58,088 bases of DNA, taken from Enemella dayhoffiae. Its GTDB lineage: Bacteria > Actinomycetota > Actinomycetes > Propionibacteriales > Propionibacteriaceae. Each line of letters starts with the position of its first letter. Position 1 is the first letter of the stretch. The notes beneath the pieces are model-generated. The model was given only the letters and a program-made list of their open reading frames with translations. It did not search any database and was not told the origin of the DNA. Made by a program: the position numbers and the translations under genes. Shown piece after piece: positions 56,276 through 58,088 of the stretch. Location: assembly GCF_002250625.1 (NCBI RefSeq), contig NZ_NMVQ01000013.1:1-58088 (forward strand), given 5' to 3'.

Positions 56276-58088
<1,813 letters not shown>

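Overview
The window is a very GC-rich (about 70%) stretch of an actinobacterial chromosome. GlnR-type nitrogen control, F420-dependent LLM enzymes, PspA/PspAA, FolP2, a GuaB1-type GMP reductase and frequent leaderless GTG/ATG starts all point to Actinomycetota. The order glnA, RDD, DUF4191, lipA, lipB, E2, pepA, gcvT, glycerate-kinase-like, HesB/ErpA is that of the mycobacterial glnA1-lipAB-dlaT-pepB-gcvT region. A Propionibacteriales-like host is my best guess, but the sequence does not prove it.

Layout. 1-2.6 kb: a divergent DnaE fragment cut off within the polymerase core, facing an OGG-fold glycosylase fused to a ribbon-helix-helix domain; this looks like an acquired or rearranged segment. 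2.6-5.3 kb: glnA with a complete GlnR operator, a structured intergenic element, a GNAT and an RDD protein. 5.4-12.3 kb: lipoprotein, ABC-F ATPase, AraC/VOC pair, DUF4191, lipA, and a two-gene ABC exporter. 12.4-15.9 kb: two overlapping genes for the dipeptide osmolyte N-acetylglutaminylglutamine amide. 15.9-30.5 kb: lipB, MFS exporter, E2 acyltransferase, dihydrolipoamide dehydrogenase, leucyl aminopeptidase and gcvT, with several decayed genes between them. 30.5-35.4 kb: DUF4178, DUF3043, PspA/PspAA, glycerate-kinase-like and ErpA-like genes. 35.4-40.6 kb: an acyl-CoA set (SDR dehydrogenase, thiolase, alpha-methylacyl-CoA racemase, LLM oxidoreductase, crotonase). 40.6-42.8 kb: FolP2, LigB-like and RibD/DHFR-like genes in one overlapping operon. 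42.9-45.9 kb: ctaC-ctaD-ctaF. 45.9-55.5 kb: a molybdenum-hydroxylase cluster (MOSC, MoxR, CoxE, XdhC/CoxI, small/large/FAD subunits, CoxG-like anchor, MocA-like). 55.6-57.7 kb: ferritin-like protein and GuaB1. The right end is a 152-bp tandem repeat.

How the genes work together. LipA and LipB make the lipoyl groups used by the E2 and recycled by Lpd, while gcvT belongs to the lipoyl-dependent glycine cleavage system. In the molybdenum cluster, MocA, XdhC, MoxR and CoxE are expected to mature the enzyme, and the CoxG-like protein to anchor it to the membrane. Its large subunit has AYRGAGR rather than the AYRCSFR loop of form I CO dehydrogenase, so its substrate is open.

Sixteen genes have a TANNNT -10 hexamer 6-8 bases before the start codon, so leaderless transcription is common here. 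The window also holds five decayed or doubtful coding regions, a short dispersed element with CCCTGAG...GTCGAAGGG ends that has entered coding linkers, and a CRP/FNR-like palindrome before the molybdenum-hydroxylase subunit genes. No tRNA, rRNA, CRISPR array or transposase gene was seen.
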